Of a DNA stretch of 64,000 nucleotides, positions 1 to 9,616 are shown in pieces. The stretch comes from Pseudoalteromonas phenolica (lineage in GTDB: Bacteria; Pseudomonadota; Gammaproteobacteria; Enterobacterales; Alteromonadaceae). Location of the stretch: assembly GCF_005876835.1 (NCBI RefSeq), contig NZ_PPSW01000024.1:1-64000 (forward strand). Direction: 5' to 3'. The notes under the pieces are model-generated. The model was not told the DNA's origin. It made no database searches and saw nothing but the letters and a program-made list of their open reading frames with translations. Both the position numbers and the translations under genes were made by a program. How positions within the stretch are numbered: position 1 is the first letter of the stretch; each line of letters begins with the position of its first letter.

Positions 1-19
1 CTGCCATTTTGTGTTTTAA

Positions 20-80
20 GCACCCGACATAAAGTCGGTGCGACCGAATTGTGGATACTGTAGCAGCGATTTCACATCGC
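20..80. repeat. two tandem hairpins downstream of the chemoreceptor gene
   Basis: Two short inverted repeats lie side by side. The first is GCAC-C-CGAC / GTCGGTGC at 20-41, with a 5-base loop and one bulged C. The second is GCGAT / ATCGC at 66-80, with loop TTCAC. They sit just past the 3' end of the minus-strand gene that stops at 99. No clear T-run follows on the minus strand, so they look more like REP-type intergenic palindromes than a simple terminator. I could not check whether they recur elsewhere in the genome. Confidence 0.4.
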
Positions 81-98
81 GTATTTTTATCTTAATTT

Positions 99-1646
99 TT
101 AGACTTTAAACGTCAGTAACAAACCAGATATTTTGTTGGCACTTTCTACCAACTTAGCTGCATCTTCCGCGACTTTATAACTTAAGGTTAAATTCTCGCT
201 GCCGTGATGGGTGATGGTGGTGATGTTGTCGTTAATCTCCACACTCACCATTTGTTGTTGCTCTGCAGCAGTTGAAATACCTTGCGCAGCATTAGCTATT
301 TCACTGATCTGCTCAAAAATCACTTCTAAGGCCTGTTGGCTGGTTTGGCTTGCATCGGCGCAGTTAGATGCCCTGTCTTTGGTACTTTGCATCACTTCGG
401 ACCATTTATACAAAGTATCTTGTATCTCTTTAATTGATGCATAAATATGGCTGGTGGCACTTTGTGTCCGAGATGACAGAGCACGCACCTCATCGGCAAC
501 CACAGCAAAGCCTCGGCCATGCTCACCCGCTCGAGCAGCCTCAATCGCTGCATTCAGTGCTAGTAAGTTAGTTTGCTCCGCAATACCTTCGATTTCAGTC
601 ATGACTTGGCCAATTTTATCGGCTTCTTGAGCCAGAGAGTTTGCTGTTTGTGCAGCTTCATCTACTTGCGTGGCAAGCGAGCTGACCATATCAACGTTTT
701 CGAGCATGGTATTTTTAATTTCTAAACAATGATGCTGCGTACTATCGACTTTGTTGGCGGTATCGGCGGTATTGTTTGAAATCTCACCAATGGTTTGGCT
801 CATTTGTGACATCGCTGCAGCCATAGAACGCAAGCGTTCACTTTGCGCTTCAATCCCCTTTTCTGTATCGGAAGACTTTTCATCAAGTCCGGTTGCGATA
901 TTTTTGAAAGTAGACGCAGAATCTTGCATACGGCCTAAAACAGTTCGAAGCTTGGCTTGTAGCATACCCAAATTAAATTCAGCGATAGAAAAGGGCGTCG
1001 CTTCGCAGTAGACATAGCGAGAGACCGAATCGAATTGCTGTTGCTGTAATTTGAGCTTGGCAGGTACCACAAGCAGTTCATCATAGTTAATGAACAAAAT
1101 TGCCAACATGGTGACCATCGCTGCAATACCGAGTTGCCAACCGGCAAAAACAAAGCAAGCGAGGGTAAGCAATAACGCAATAATCGTTGAAAGGGTTTGC
1201 CTCAGCGCAATTTTTTCACGCCAGTGCCACACCTTTTTACCTTGATTTATTGCATCATAAAGAGATTGCGCTCTTTTCTTAAGTTGTTCAGACGGCTTAA
1301 CTCTCACCGATTGATAGCCAACGAGCTGACCATGCTCAAAAATAGGTGTGACAAATGCATCTACCCAGTAATAGCGGCCGTCTTTACAGCGGTTTTTTAC
1401 CACCCCACGCCAAGAGTGGCCTTGTTCTAACTTATCCCAAAGTTCTTTAAACGCCGCTTTTGGCATATCAGGATGGCGTACAATATTGTGGTTTTTCCCT
1501 ACTAGCTCTTCGGCACTAAACCCTGAAACTGCACAAAATGCTGCATTTGCATACGTAGTGACACCGCGTAAATCGGTAGTAGAGACAAGCTGTTGCGAGT
1601 CATCAAAGGTGACTTCTTCATTGATAATTGATTGGCCACGACGCAT
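99..1646 (-). CDS. PAS-domain methyl-accepting chemotaxis protein (Aer-like)
   Basis: This is a chemoreceptor that probably senses redox or energy state through an N-terminal cytoplasmic PAS domain, as in Aer, and signals to CheA/CheW. Numbered from the longest ORF (519 aa), the PAS domain spans about residues 15-125. A hydrophobic hairpin at about 155-195 anchors it in the membrane, with no periplasmic domain. The MCP signalling helices follow, with the conserved tip ([20 protein letters not shown]) at about 357-376. The longest ORF starts at 1658, but the Met four codons later (1646) has GGAG seven bases upstream and begins MRRGQ, as Aer proteins begin, so I chose it. It is a single-gene unit divergent from the oxidoreductase gene. 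Family is certain; the exact signal is inferred. Confidence 0.9.
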   Translation of the reverse strand: MRRGQSIINEEVTFDDSQQLVSTTDLRGVTTYANAAFCAVSGFSAEELVGKNHNIVRHPDMPKAAFKELWDKLEQGHSWRGVVKNRCKDGRYYWVDAFVTPIFEHGQLVGYQSVRVKPSEQLKKRAQSLYDAINQGKKVWHWREKIALRQTLSTIIALLLTLACFVFAGWQLGIAAMVTMLAILFINYDELLVVPAKLKLQQQQFDSVSRYVYCEATPFSIAEFNLGMLQAKLRTVLGRMQDSASTFKNIATGLDEKSSDTEKGIEAQSERLRSMAAAMSQMSQTIGEISNNTADTANKVDSTQHHCLEIKNTMLENVDMVSSLATQVDEAAQTANSLAQEADKIGQVMTEIEGIAEQTNLLALNAAIEAARAGEHGRGFAVVADEVRALSSRTQSATSHIYASIKEIQDTLYKWSEVMQSTKDRASNCADASQTSQQALEVIFEQISEIANAAQGISTAAEQQQMVSVEINDNITTITHHGSENLTLSYKVAEDAAKLVESANKISGLLLTFKV

Positions 1647-1725
1647 GATTTTCTCCATAGGGTTCAGTGTAAAACTGTGTTAGATTATAAGGCTATAATG
1701 CTTTGTGTAATAGTAGGAATATAGT

Positions 1726-2664
1726 ATGCCTGTGCAAGCAATTAAATATGGAATAGATGAGTTTGGTGCTGCGGATAAAATTCAGGCAAAAACATGTGTT
1801 CTACCTGAGTTAAATGACACTCAAGTGCTTATTAAAGTATATAGCAGTGCAATTAATCCTATCGATTTGAAAACGCGTGCAGGTTTAGGTTTTGTTGCTC
1901 AAGCAAAAGAAGCTGATGAGTTTTTATCTTTAGGCTATGACGTATACGGTGTTGTAGAGCAGTGTGGCGTTCAAGTCTCTGACCTACATGTGGGGCAATT
2001 TGTCGCAGGTATGGTGGGATTTGCCAAACAGCCGGGCTGTTACGCTGATTATGTTATTGCTGAAGCAAACGAATTAATTGCATTTGATGTGCAACAAAAA
2101 TCAGAAGTAGCAGGTCTATGTTTAGCAGGTTTAACTGCAATTCAGGCCCTGAAAAAGTTTTCAAGCTCACAGTCAACCCTTTACATAAATGCACCTACAG
2201 GTGGTGTGGGTCATTTAGCAACCCAACTAGCCCAATTACAAGGTAAAGAAGTGGTTGCAGTAAGCAATCGTCCTTCACATGAACTGTTACAAAAGTTAGC
2301 TGTAAAGGTTGTTGATTATGAGACATTCTTTTCACAAAAGCGCCAAGCACAACTACTCGATTTAGTCGGTGGTGAAATCGGCGAGAGAATGGTCGCGAAT
2401 TTAAACTCAGGCAGTGAAGTAGTGACTGTACCAACCATCAGTGCCCAGCAGATCGTTGCAGCTGCACAGCAAAGTGACATAACGGTCTCTGGTATTGTAG
2501 TTGAAAAGAATAAAGCTGATCTAAATGAACTGATGACTGCGTATCGTGGTGGCGATTTATTTATCCATGTCGATTCGACTTTTGCGTTGCAAGACATCCA
2601 GCAAGCGCATGAATATATGGAAGCGGGGCAGCATGCCGGCAAGATAATTATGAGTCATAGTTAA
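1726..2664 (+). CDS. zinc-independent MDR-family alcohol dehydrogenase / quinone oxidoreductase
   Basis: This is a medium-chain dehydrogenase/reductase of 312 aa that probably uses NAD(P)H to reduce quinones or enones. The N-terminal GroES-like fold carries the family's NPIDLKTRAG stretch at about 43-52. The Rossmann nucleotide-binding motif (GGVGHLATQLA) is at about 159-169. No cysteine/histidine cluster for a structural zinc is seen, which favours the quinone oxidoreductase-like branch. It stands alone between the divergent chemoreceptor gene and gshA. The substrate cannot be told from sequence, and no symbol is given for that reason. Confidence 0.85.
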   Translation: MPVQAIKYGIDEFGAADKIQAKTCVLPELNDTQVLIKVYSSAINPIDLKTRAGLGFVAQAKEADEFLSLGYDVYGVVEQCGVQVSDLHVGQFVAGMVGFAKQPGCYADYVIAEANELIAFDVQQKSEVAGLCLAGLTAIQALKKFSSSQSTLYINAPTGGVGHLATQLAQLQGKEVVAVSNRPSHELLQKLAVKVVDYETFFSQKRQAQLLDLVGGEIGERMVANLNSGSEVVTVPTISAQQIVAAAQQSDITVSGIVVEKNKADLNELMTAYRGGDLFIHVDSTFALQDIQQAHEYMEAGQHAGKIIMSHS

Positions 2665-2735
2665 TAAATATTGCTTGAGTATTGGGGATGTGCCCCCATT
2701 GATTGAACATTGCCTATTGGCTTGAGGATAATTTT

Positions 2736-4313
2736 TTGAATACACCAGAATTAAAGACTCGCTTAGAAGCACTCTCTGCAGCAGAACACCAGCAAGCCAT
2801 TAAGGGCATCAAGCGTGGTATTGAGCGAGAAGCATTAAGGATCAACCCAAATGGCTCTATCGCTAAAACGCCTCATCCACAAAACGCTGGGCATCCGTTA
2901 ACGAACTCGCATATCACCACTGACTTTTCAGAATCATTACTCGAGTTCATTACCCCTGTCAGTGAAGATCCAAAAGAGACGCTAGCGCAACTGCAAGACT
3001 TACAGAAATACACCCTGAGTAAAATGGGCGACGAGCTATTGTGGCCTATGAGTATGCCTTGCTTCATTGAAAACCAAGATGATATTGCCCTAGCGTATTT
3101 TGGCGAATCAAACATTGGTAAAATGAAAACTCTGTATCGCGAAGGTCTAAAAAACCGTTATGGCAGTATGATGCAGGCTATCGCCGGTGTTCATTTTAAT
3201 ATTTCATTCCCAGATACCTTGTGGGATAGCCTACAAAAAATTGAACAAAGCACAGCTGAGAAACAAGCCTTTATTTCTGAGAAATATTTAGGCCTTATTC
3301 GAAACTTTAAGCGTGAGCTTTGGTTAATCAGCTATTTATTTGGCGCTTCTCCAGCGCTGTGTAAATCATTCTTGCAGGGTAATAAAAGTGATCTTCCGTT
3401 TGAAACTTTGGGTAAAGGCACGCTTTACTTAGAGCACGGTACGGCATTACGACTAGGTGATTTAGGGTATACCAACAGTGCTCAGTCGTCTTTAAAAGTG
3501 ACCTATAATAATTTAGATGAGTATATTGCGGGCTTACGCGAAGCAATTGGCTGTCACTCTGACTTGTACGGTAATTTAGCTGACTATAAAGCAGAAACGC
3601 CGCAGCAGCTAAATAAAAACATACTGCAAATCGAAAATGAGTTTTACTCGCCGATCAGACCAAAGCGTAATGCACAGAGCGGGGAGACTCCGACTCAAGC
3701 TTTAGCAAGAGCAGGTATTGAATATGTCGAGATCCGCGCTTTAGATGTTAATCCTTTTTCACAGACGGGGATCAGTCTAGAACAAATTCATTTCTTAGAT
3801 GTGTTTTTAACCTATTGTCTGCTGAAAGACGCACCAGCATTAAGCTGTGAAGATCAAAGGTCAACAGAAGCCAATTTACAAGCTGTGGTGAACTTCGGCC
3901 GTAAGTCGGACCTTGAGCTGCAACGTGACGGTTCACCTGTTTCTTTGCAAACATGGGCAGACGAGATTTTTGCAGAGTTAGTGCATGTGGCTCAGTATAT
4001 GGACAATGCAAATGACTCGAATGTCTATCAAAATGCAATCAAACTATGGCGTGAATGCATTTCTGATCCGAATAAGACACTTTCAGGTCAGTTCTTATTT
4101 CAGCTTAAGCAAAACCAACAAGATGGTGGAAGCTATGCAATAGAGTTGGCGAATGAGTATAAGTTAGCGCATCAGTCTCAGACATTTGTAACCTACTCAA
4201 ACTCAAGTCTAGATGCAGATGCAGACGCTTCTCACGAAGCACAGCTGCAAAAAGTGGCAGAAGATGATTTGACTTTTGTGGCATTCTTAGATGATTATTT
4301 TGCCAACGCTTAG
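2736..4313 (+). CDS. gshA: glutamate--cysteine ligase
   Basis: This enzyme catalyses the first, ATP-dependent step of glutathione synthesis, joining glutamate and cysteine. The protein (525 aa from this start) matches the gammaproteobacterial GshA family: KGIKRGIEREALR near the N-terminus, then TTDFSESLLEFITP and, centrally, EYVEIRALDVNPF. The longest ORF begins with TTG at 2703. I prefer the in-frame TTG at 2736 because GAGG lies about 8 bases upstream of it, whereas 2703 has no well-placed ribosome-binding site. Both are TTG starts, so translation may be modest. The usual partner gshB is not in the window. Confidence 0.95.
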   Translation: MNTPELKTRLEALSAAEHQQAIKGIKRGIEREALRINPNGSIAKTPHPQNAGHPLTNSHITTDFSESLLEFITPVSEDPKETLAQLQDLQKYTLSKMGDELLWPMSMPCFIENQDDIALAYFGESNIGKMKTLYREGLKNRYGSMMQAIAGVHFNISFPDTLWDSLQKIEQSTAEKQAFISEKYLGLIRNFKRELWLISYLFGASPALCKSFLQGNKSDLPFETLGKGTLYLEHGTALRLGDLGYTNSAQSSLKVTYNNLDEYIAGLREAIGCHSDLYGNLADYKAETPQQLNKNILQIENEFYSPIRPKRNAQSGETPTQALARAGIEYVEIRALDVNPFSQTGISLEQIHFLDVFLTYCLLKDAPALSCEDQRSTEANLQAVVNFGRKSDLELQRDGSPVSLQTWADEIFAELVHVAQYMDNANDSNVYQNAIKLWRECISDPNKTLSGQFLFQLKQNQQDGGSYAIELANEYKLAHQSQTFVTYSNSSLDADADASHEAQLQKVAEDDLTFVAFLDDYFANA

Positions 4314-4323
4314 GCAAAAAAAA

Positions 4324-4344
4324 GCGCAGCTAAATTAGCTGCGC
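4324..4344. terminator. perfect hairpin after gshA
   Basis: GCGCAGCTAA / TTAGCTGCGC with a one-base centre lies 10 bases past the gshA stop. The A-run (4316-4323) is on its 5' side and the 3' side has only AAATATT, so on the plus strand it is a stem without a good T-tract. It could act as an mRNA 3' end stabiliser, or as a terminator for minus-strand transcripts. Confidence 0.5.
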
Positions 4345-4428
4345 AAATATTAAATCAGGGATGAAACAATGCTAAACCACTGCATTCATAAACTAAGACT
4401 TGTGAAATCTAGATAAGTTCACTAAAAA

Positions 4429-5046
4429 ATGAAAAAAATAAAAAAAAGTTTTCTCACCTTATCTTTTGCTGCTGTTTTGAGCGGTTGTGCTACTGCGCCT
4501 CCGAAACAACCAGACAATATTTGTAAGATCTTCGAAGAAAAAGAAGATTGGTATTACGATGCGCGAGATGCCCAAGATAAATGGGGCTCACCTAAGCATG
4601 TTCTGATGGCAATGATGTATCAAGAGAGCTCGTTTCGACATGATGCAGCGCCACCAATGGAATACTTTTTAGGATTTATTCCAATTGGCCGAGCAAGCTC
4701 TGCATATGGTTATTCTCAAGCTAAAACGCCCACATGGCAAGATTACATTCGAGAAACAGGTAATTCAGGCGCTGACAGAGATGACTTCGAGGATGCCATT
4801 GATTTTATGGCTTGGTTTGTTTACAAAACACATAAAGTGAATGGTATTTCTAAATGGGATGCCTATGCGCAGTATCTTAACTACCATGAAGGATGGGGTG
4901 GATATAAGCGTGGTACTTATCGAAAGAAAAAGTGGTTGATGGCTGTAGCAAACAAAGTGAAGCATCGTGCTGGACGCTATGGTGCGCAATTAAAAAGATG
5001 TGAAGCTGAATTAGATAAGTCTTGGTTTGAAAGGCTATTTAGCTAA
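4429..5046 (+). CDS. lipoprotein with a lytic-transglycosylase (SLT)-like domain
   Basis: A 205-aa exported lipoprotein. It has a short basic N-terminus, a hydrophobic stretch and a lipobox ending at Cys20 (LSGC). The mature part resembles soluble lytic transglycosylase domains: the sequence YQESSF around Glu66 fits the catalytic glutamate motif, followed by SSAYGYSQ and a C-terminal aromatic, basic segment containing YLNYHEGWGGY. The likely role is peptidoglycan cleavage at the cell envelope. It stands alone between gshA and the convergent corB. The domain call rests on the Glu motif and overall pattern; the exact LT family is not assigned. Confidence 0.8.
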   Translation: MKKIKKSFLTLSFAAVLSGCATAPPKQPDNICKIFEEKEDWYYDARDAQDKWGSPKHVLMAMMYQESSFRHDAAPPMEYFLGFIPIGRASSAYGYSQAKTPTWQDYIRETGNSGADRDDFEDAIDFMAWFVYKTHKVNGISKWDAYAQYLNYHEGWGGYKRGTYRKKKWLMAVANKVKHRAGRYGAQLKRCEAELDKSWFERLFS

Positions 5047-5070
5047 ATTAGTAAAAGAATTAATAAATTA

Positions 5071-5095
5071 AAAAAGCCGCGAATGCGGCTTTTTT
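5071..5095. terminator. bidirectional rho-independent terminator
   Basis: AAAAAGCCGC-GAAT-GCGGCTTTTT is a symmetrical hairpin with an A-run on one side and a T-run on the other. It lies between the convergent lipoprotein and corB genes and can end transcription from both. Confidence 0.9.
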
Positions 5096-5124
5096 AATTT
5101 TTAAAATTTATAAAATCAAAGTTG

Positions 5125-6393
5125 TCATTTTCTTTGTTCAGGAAACACCTTAACCTGCTTTATCATGTTTTCTTTGATTTCGATAATTTCAATCGGGTAG
5201 CCTGCAATCCTCATTCCCTGAGGTTTTTGAGGAATATCTTCTAAATACTCAACAATTAAACCACTGAGTGTTTTAGGGCCTTCTGTTGGTAACTCCCAAT
5301 TCATTTCTTTGTTGATATCACGTATGTTTGCAGTACCATCAACCAATACTGAGCCGTCAGACTGTACGTCAACTTCTTCACTCGGCGCTCGGGTTTGTGT
5401 TGTTGTGAAGTCTCCCACCACTTCCTCTAAGATATCTTCAAGTGTAACTAAGCCTTGAATATCACCATACTCATCCACAACTAAGCCAATACGTTCTTTG
5501 CTTTGCTGAAACTTTAACAGCTGGGTATTTAATGAAGTACCTTCTGGGATATAGTAAATTTCGCGAACGGCGCGCAATAAAGAGGGTTTGTTGAACTGCT
5601 CTTTAGTCAGTAGACGCAGTGCATCACGAGAGTGGATAAAACCAACGGCATCATCAATCTGGTCACGATACAGTAATACTCGAGTGTGCTGTGCATTGGT
5701 CAAATGTTTAGAGATGTCTTTCCAATCGTCATTAATGTCAATGGCGTTGATTTCATTACGCGGGATCATAATGTCTTCAACTGTGACATGATCTAAATCG
5801 AGAATAGACGTCAGCATGTTTTGGTGATTGCTAGGCAGTAATGCACTGGACTCATTTACCACGGTTTTAAGTTCTTCTTTACTTAAACTGTGCTCTTCAA
5901 TGTCTTGGTTTGAAATGCCAAACAGTTTAAGAATGCCATTGGTGATCCAGTTTAATCCAATTACAAATGGGAACATCAACTTTAAGAGACCTTTCAATAT
6001 TACAGAACTAGGAAAGGCAACTTTCTCTGGATGCAATGCTGCAAGTGTTTTGGGAGTGACTTCAGCAAAGATTAGAATTACGAACGTGAGCGCTATAGTA
6101 TTGACAAGAGGGCCCCAAACATCGCCGAAGTACCTTTCTGTAATAATGGCAGCAACTGTAGCAGCAGCAATATTAACGAGGTTATTACCAATTAGGATGA
6201 CACCAATTAATCTATCAGGACGTTGTAGCAAGCCACTTACGCGTTTAGCACCTTTGTGGTTTTCTTTTTCTAAGTGTCTTAGTCGATATTTATTTATCGA
6301 CATCATGCCAGTCTCTGAGCTTGAGAAATAAGCTGAGAGCAAAATGAGTAAGCCCAAAATTGCAAAGAGCGTACCGGTTGATATGTCGTCCAA
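5125..6393 (-). CDS. corB: CNNM/CBS-domain (CorC/HlyC family) membrane transporter
   Basis: A 422-aa inner-membrane protein of the CNNM/CorB (YfjD) type, linked in enterobacteria to Mg2+/Co2+ resistance or efflux. The N-terminal DUF21/CNNM membrane domain has about four hydrophobic segments (residues about 8-190). A CBS pair follows at about 205-325 (VEDIMIPRNEINAID ... GLVTLEDILEEVVGDF), then a CorC_HlyC C-terminal domain at about 340-415. ypjD lies directly upstream on the same strand with a short gap, and ffh is beyond it. This is the same neighbourhood as in Escherichia coli, which supports the YfjD assignment. Substrate is inferred from the family. Confidence 0.87.
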   Translation of the reverse strand: MDDISTGTLFAILGLLILLSAYFSSSETGMMSINKYRLRHLEKENHKGAKRVSGLLQRPDRLIGVILIGNNLVNIAAATVAAIITERYFGDVWGPLVNTIALTFVILIFAEVTPKTLAALHPEKVAFPSSVILKGLLKLMFPFVIGLNWITNGILKLFGISNQDIEEHSLSKEELKTVVNESSALLPSNHQNMLTSILDLDHVTVEDIMIPRNEINAIDINDDWKDISKHLTNAQHTRVLLYRDQIDDAVGFIHSRDALRLLTKEQFNKPSLLRAVREIYYIPEGTSLNTQLLKFQQSKERIGLVVDEYGDIQGLVTLEDILEEVVGDFTTTQTRAPSEEVDVQSDGSVLVDGTANIRDINKEMNWELPTEGPKTLSGLIVEYLEDIPQKPQGMRIAGYPIEIIEIKENMIKQVKVFPEQRK

Positions 6394-6454
6394 AAGAGGA
6401 TCCCTTTTCTAATATTGAATAGGTATTAAGCGTTACTGAAAGTACTGAGTCAAG

Positions 6455-7261
6455 TTAAAACTTTACTAGAATCACTTCTTGTATGAATCTGCTACCAAAG
6501 TAGGCCAAAGTCACTAAACCAGAGGCACCTATAATAGCAAAAACCACAGGCTTTCCACGCCAACCAAAGCGATGATGACCTAGGGTTACAATTGCAAAAA
6601 CTAACCAAGCGATAATAGACAGAACGGTTTTGTGGATGACTTCTTTAGCAAACATGCCTTCAAGAAAGATAAATCCAGACATAAGCGCCAATGAAAAAAT
6701 ACCTGTGCCCACAGTTAGCAGTTGGTAAAGTTGTCTCTCTACTAACATAAGTGGCGGTAGATGACTGTTCATAATGGCTAGGTCTTTCTCTTTAAGACGT
6801 TTATCTATATAAAAGAATTGTACCGCATAAAGTGTGGCAATGATTAAAATACAATAAGCGAGCAGTGATAGTGAGATATGTACAACCAGCCCTAAATCCA
6901 CATTAATACTTTGCATAATAATATGATGTGGAATGAATAGACTGGCGATTAATAAAATAGCAGCAAAGCCATAGACAACAGGGAGCAGTAAAGTTGCAGG
7001 GAACTTCAATGATACAGTTGTGACACTCACGACAATCACCCAGCAAGTTAATAACGCTACATTAACGGTACTTAAATCCTGGCCTTCTTGCGTAAACACC
7101 GAATTCACGAGCACCAGCATGTGCGCCAAGATTGCGCCTGTGCTGAGCAAGACAGTTAGCTTGTGACTAGGACCTTCTTTATGAAATAGACGTGACAATA
7201 CATGCCCAGTGGCAAGAACATATAAAAGACTGGCAAGTAAAGACAAGCTAATGATCAACAT
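6455..7261 (-). CDS. ypjD: inner-membrane protein YpjD, cytochrome c assembly (CcsA/CcmC-like) family
   Basis: A 268-aa polytopic membrane protein with about eight hydrophobic segments. It belongs to the cytochrome-c-assembly family (CcmC/CcsA fold), including conserved histidines such as those in LVVHISLSLLAY and LGHHRFGWRGK. In E. coli the homologue sits between yfjD and ffh, exactly as here, divergent from ffh. It is not the main CcmC; its genetic link is to CorA/CorB-type divalent metal handling. It probably shares a transcript with corB downstream (61-base gap). The molecular function is not firmly known. Confidence 0.85.
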   Translation of the reverse strand: MLIISLSLLASLLYVLATGHVLSRLFHKEGPSHKLTVLLSTGAILAHMLVLVNSVFTQEGQDLSTVNVALLTCWVIVVSVTTVSLKFPATLLLPVVYGFAAILLIASLFIPHHIIMQSINVDLGLVVHISLSLLAYCILIIATLYAVQFFYIDKRLKEKDLAIMNSHLPPLMLVERQLYQLLTVGTGIFSLALMSGFIFLEGMFAKEVIHKTVLSIIAWLVFAIVTLGHHRFGWRGKPVVFAIIGASGLVTLAYFGSRFIQEVILVKF

Positions 7262-7390
7262 ATTAAATATGGTCCAGAGGTTAGAATCCTTGTTACAGGC
7301 TATTGTATTTTAAGCCACCGTTCTTGCAAAGAGGTTATAAAAAGAAACTTTGTCTTTACTTGAATACTGTATTAGTCGCCTGCATATCAG

Positions 7391-7396
7391 TATAAT
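7391..7396 (+). promoter_or_regulatory. probable -10 box of the ffh promoter
   Basis: A perfect TATAAT lies 33 bases upstream of the ffh start. At a 17-base spacing the -35 region reads TGTATT, a weak match, so the -35 is uncertain. Confidence 0.5.
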
Positions 7397-7428
7397 GCGC
7401 TTAATTACGACTTATTGGAACCTAATAC

Positions 7429-8805
7429 ATGTTTGAAAATCTCCAAGAACGCTTAGGTAAAACGTTAAAAAACATCAGTGGCCGCGGCCGACTTACCGAA
7501 GACAATATTAAAGAAACCCTCCGTGAAGTGCGTATGGCACTGCTTGAGGCTGATGTTGCATTACCGGTTGTTCGTGAGTTTGTTAAACAAGTAAAGGAAC
7601 GTGCGGTTGGTGTTGAAGTAACGAAGAGCTTAAGTCCGGGACAAGTCTTCATCAAAATAGTACGTGAAGAACTTGAAAAGGCTATGGGTGAAGCCAATGA
7701 AGAGCTTAACCTAGCTGCGCAGCCGCCAGCGGTATTAATGATGGCAGGTTTACAAGGTGCGGGTAAAACCACCAGTGTTGGTAAACTGTCTAAGTTCTTA
7801 AAAGAGCGTAAAAAGAAATCTGTACTTGTGGTGAGTGCGGACGTTTATCGTCCTGCGGCGATTAAACAGCTTGAAACGCTAGCTAACGAAGTTGATGTTG
7901 AGTTTTTCCCAAGTGATATTTCACAGAAGCCAGTTGATATCGCCACCAATGCTATTAGTCATGCGAAGAAGAAATTCATTGATGTTGTGATTGTCGATAC
8001 TGCAGGTCGTTTGCACGTAGATAGCGACATGATGGACGAGATCAAAGATCTTCATGCAGCAATTAACCCAGTTGAAACCTTATTCGTTGTTGACTCTATG
8101 ACGGGTCAAGATGCGGCGAACACAGCAAAAGCTTTCGATGAAGCGTTACCACTAACTGGTGTTATTCTGACTAAGACCGATGGTGATGCGCGTGGTGGTG
8201 CGGCATTATCAATTCGTCATATTACGGGTAAACCAATTAAATTTATCGGTGTGGGTGAGCGCACTGATGCACTAGAACCTTTCCACCCAGATCGTGTTGC
8301 TTCACGTATTCTAGGCATGGGTGACGTACTTTCATTAATTGAAGAAGTTGAAATGAAAGTCGATAAAGACAAAGCAGCAAAAGTTGCTGAAAAGGTCTTT
8401 AAAGGTGACGGCTTCACGTTAGAAGATTTTGCAGAGCAGCTTCGTCAAATGAAGAACATGGGTGGCATGATGGGGATGCTTGATAAGCTACCTGGTATGT
8501 CTAACCTACCAGATGCAGTTAAAGATCAGGTAGGTGACAAAACTTTCAATCAAATGGAAGCGATCATCAACTCAATGACACCGAAAGAGCGTGCTCGTCC
8601 TGACTTAATCAAAGGGTCTCGTAAAAAGCGTATTGCAGCAGGTTCTGGTACTCAGGTACAAGACGTCAATAAACTGCTTAAGCAATTTACCCAGATGCAA
8701 AAGATGATGAAGAAGATGAAGGGTAAAGGCGGCATGATGAAAATGATGCGCAATATGAAGGGGATGATGCCACCAGGCATGATGGGTGGTGGCCCTAAGT
8801 TTTAA
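7429..8805 (+). CDS. ffh: signal recognition particle protein Ffh (SRP54)
   Basis: This is the GTPase of the signal recognition particle. It binds 4.5S RNA and signal peptides of nascent membrane proteins and docks with FtsY. The protein is 458 aa, normal for the family. The N domain is at residues 1-90, the P-loop GLQGAGKTT at about 107-115, DTAGR at about 191-195 and TKTDGD at about 248-253. A methionine-rich M domain runs from about residue 325 to the end (MMKKMKGKGGMMKMM and so on), as expected for signal-peptide binding. It is divergent from ypjD and has its own terminator. In relatives rpsP usually follows directly; here haem genes intervene. Confidence 0.98.
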   Translation: MFENLQERLGKTLKNISGRGRLTEDNIKETLREVRMALLEADVALPVVREFVKQVKERAVGVEVTKSLSPGQVFIKIVREELEKAMGEANEELNLAAQPPAVLMMAGLQGAGKTTSVGKLSKFLKERKKKSVLVVSADVYRPAAIKQLETLANEVDVEFFPSDISQKPVDIATNAISHAKKKFIDVVIVDTAGRLHVDSDMMDEIKDLHAAINPVETLFVVDSMTGQDAANTAKAFDEALPLTGVILTKTDGDARGGAALSIRHITGKPIKFIGVGERTDALEPFHPDRVASRILGMGDVLSLIEEVEMKVDKDKAAKVAEKVFKGDGFTLEDFAEQLRQMKNMGGMMGMLDKLPGMSNLPDAVKDQVGDKTFNQMEAIINSMTPKERARPDLIKGSRKKRIAAGSGTQVQDVNKLLKQFTQMQKMMKKMKGKGGMMKMMRNMKGMMPPGMMGGGPKF

Positions 8806-8826
8806 TTAAAACTTTCTAATTGTATT

Positions 8827-8860
8827 AAAAAAGGAAGCGACGAGAGGCGCTTCCTTTTTT
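8827..8860. terminator. bidirectional terminator between ffh and hugZ
   Basis: AAAAAAGGAAGCG / CGCTTCCTTTTTT with an 8-base loop. It has an A-run on one side and a T-run on the other and separates the convergent genes ffh and hugZ. Confidence 0.9.
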
Positions 8861-8878
8861 TAAGCTTGCAGGGCGTAA

Positions 8879-9616
8879 CTAGGCGCTTACAGCTTCTGCT
8901 TGTGATCTTGCTGCGTTTGTTAATCTCACTAGCTCTTTACGTACTGACATACCATCATGACATGGTGTTTCAAATTGAATGAAATAGTTTTTCTCATTTG
9001 CTCTTAGGTAACAGCCATCCGATACGAGCGTTGTCATCACAACATCATCGGCTTCAATATTATGCATGAGCTTAAGAATGAGTTGGTTGGCATCGCGGTG
9101 ATCTTCATTCATGTGCTCTACCATGCGAGCTTCGTCTTCAAGCGAAAATTGTGGCGCTTCTAGTTGCCATTCATTTTGTTCAATCCAGAAGATATGGCCA
9201 AAACCCCCGATGTAGCGAACACGCTTTACTTCCATTCTCCAAAGCTGAAAATCATGAGCTTGTCGGTACGATATGGCTTCTGGATATTGTCGTTCGTATC
9301 TCGCCAGTAGCAATTCAGATTCTTCTGTTGGTACTGGGGCTGCATCACCGACCACTGTAACGCGGGCATGAGCATTCTGATCACCTTGTTCTGCAGCATC
9401 AAATACAGTGGCACACATTCTACTATCTTCACTTAAGTTTCGTGAGTGTTGCGCAATCCCTGCAATATAAAAAATAAGCCTACCTTGATTGTCTGTCATG
9501 AATGGTGATACAGACCCAAAAGGATAACCTTGCAGGTTTTTTGAAATTGTTGAGATCACACAAACATGTGACTGTCTGACTAAAGTGCGTGCTTCAAAAG
9601 CTGCCTGTTCACGCAT
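8879..9616 (-). CDS. hugZ: HugZ/HutZ-family haem utilisation protein
   Basis: A 245-aa cytoplasmic protein with the split-barrel fold of pyridoxamine-phosphate-oxidase-like proteins, fused to a C-terminal DUF2470-like part carrying EHMNEDHRDA at about 167-176. This architecture is typical of HugZ/HutZ, which bind haem and are implicated in its oxidative breakdown to free iron. It is the last gene of the haem-uptake operon, and its start overlaps the 3' end of hmuV by 8 bases, indicating translational coupling. The context (HmuTUV and a TonB receptor) is why I call it a haem protein rather than a flavin oxidase. Confidence 0.88.
   Translation of the reverse strand: MREQAAFEARTLVRQSHVCVISTISKNLQGYPFGSVSPFMTDNQGRLIFYIAGIAQHSRNLSEDSRMCATVFDAAEQGDQNAHARVTVVGDAAPVPTEESELLLARYERQYPEAISYRQAHDFQLWRMEVKRVRYIGGFGHIFWIEQNEWQLEAPQFSLEDEARMVEHMNEDHRDANQLILKLMHNIEADDVVMTTLVSDGCYLRANEKNYFIQFETPCHDGMSVRKELVRLTNAARSQAEAVSA

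Noticed and set aside
5588..6331. plus-strand ORFs of 67 and 167 aa
   Set aside because: They are antisense shadows of corB, whose domains are unmistakable.
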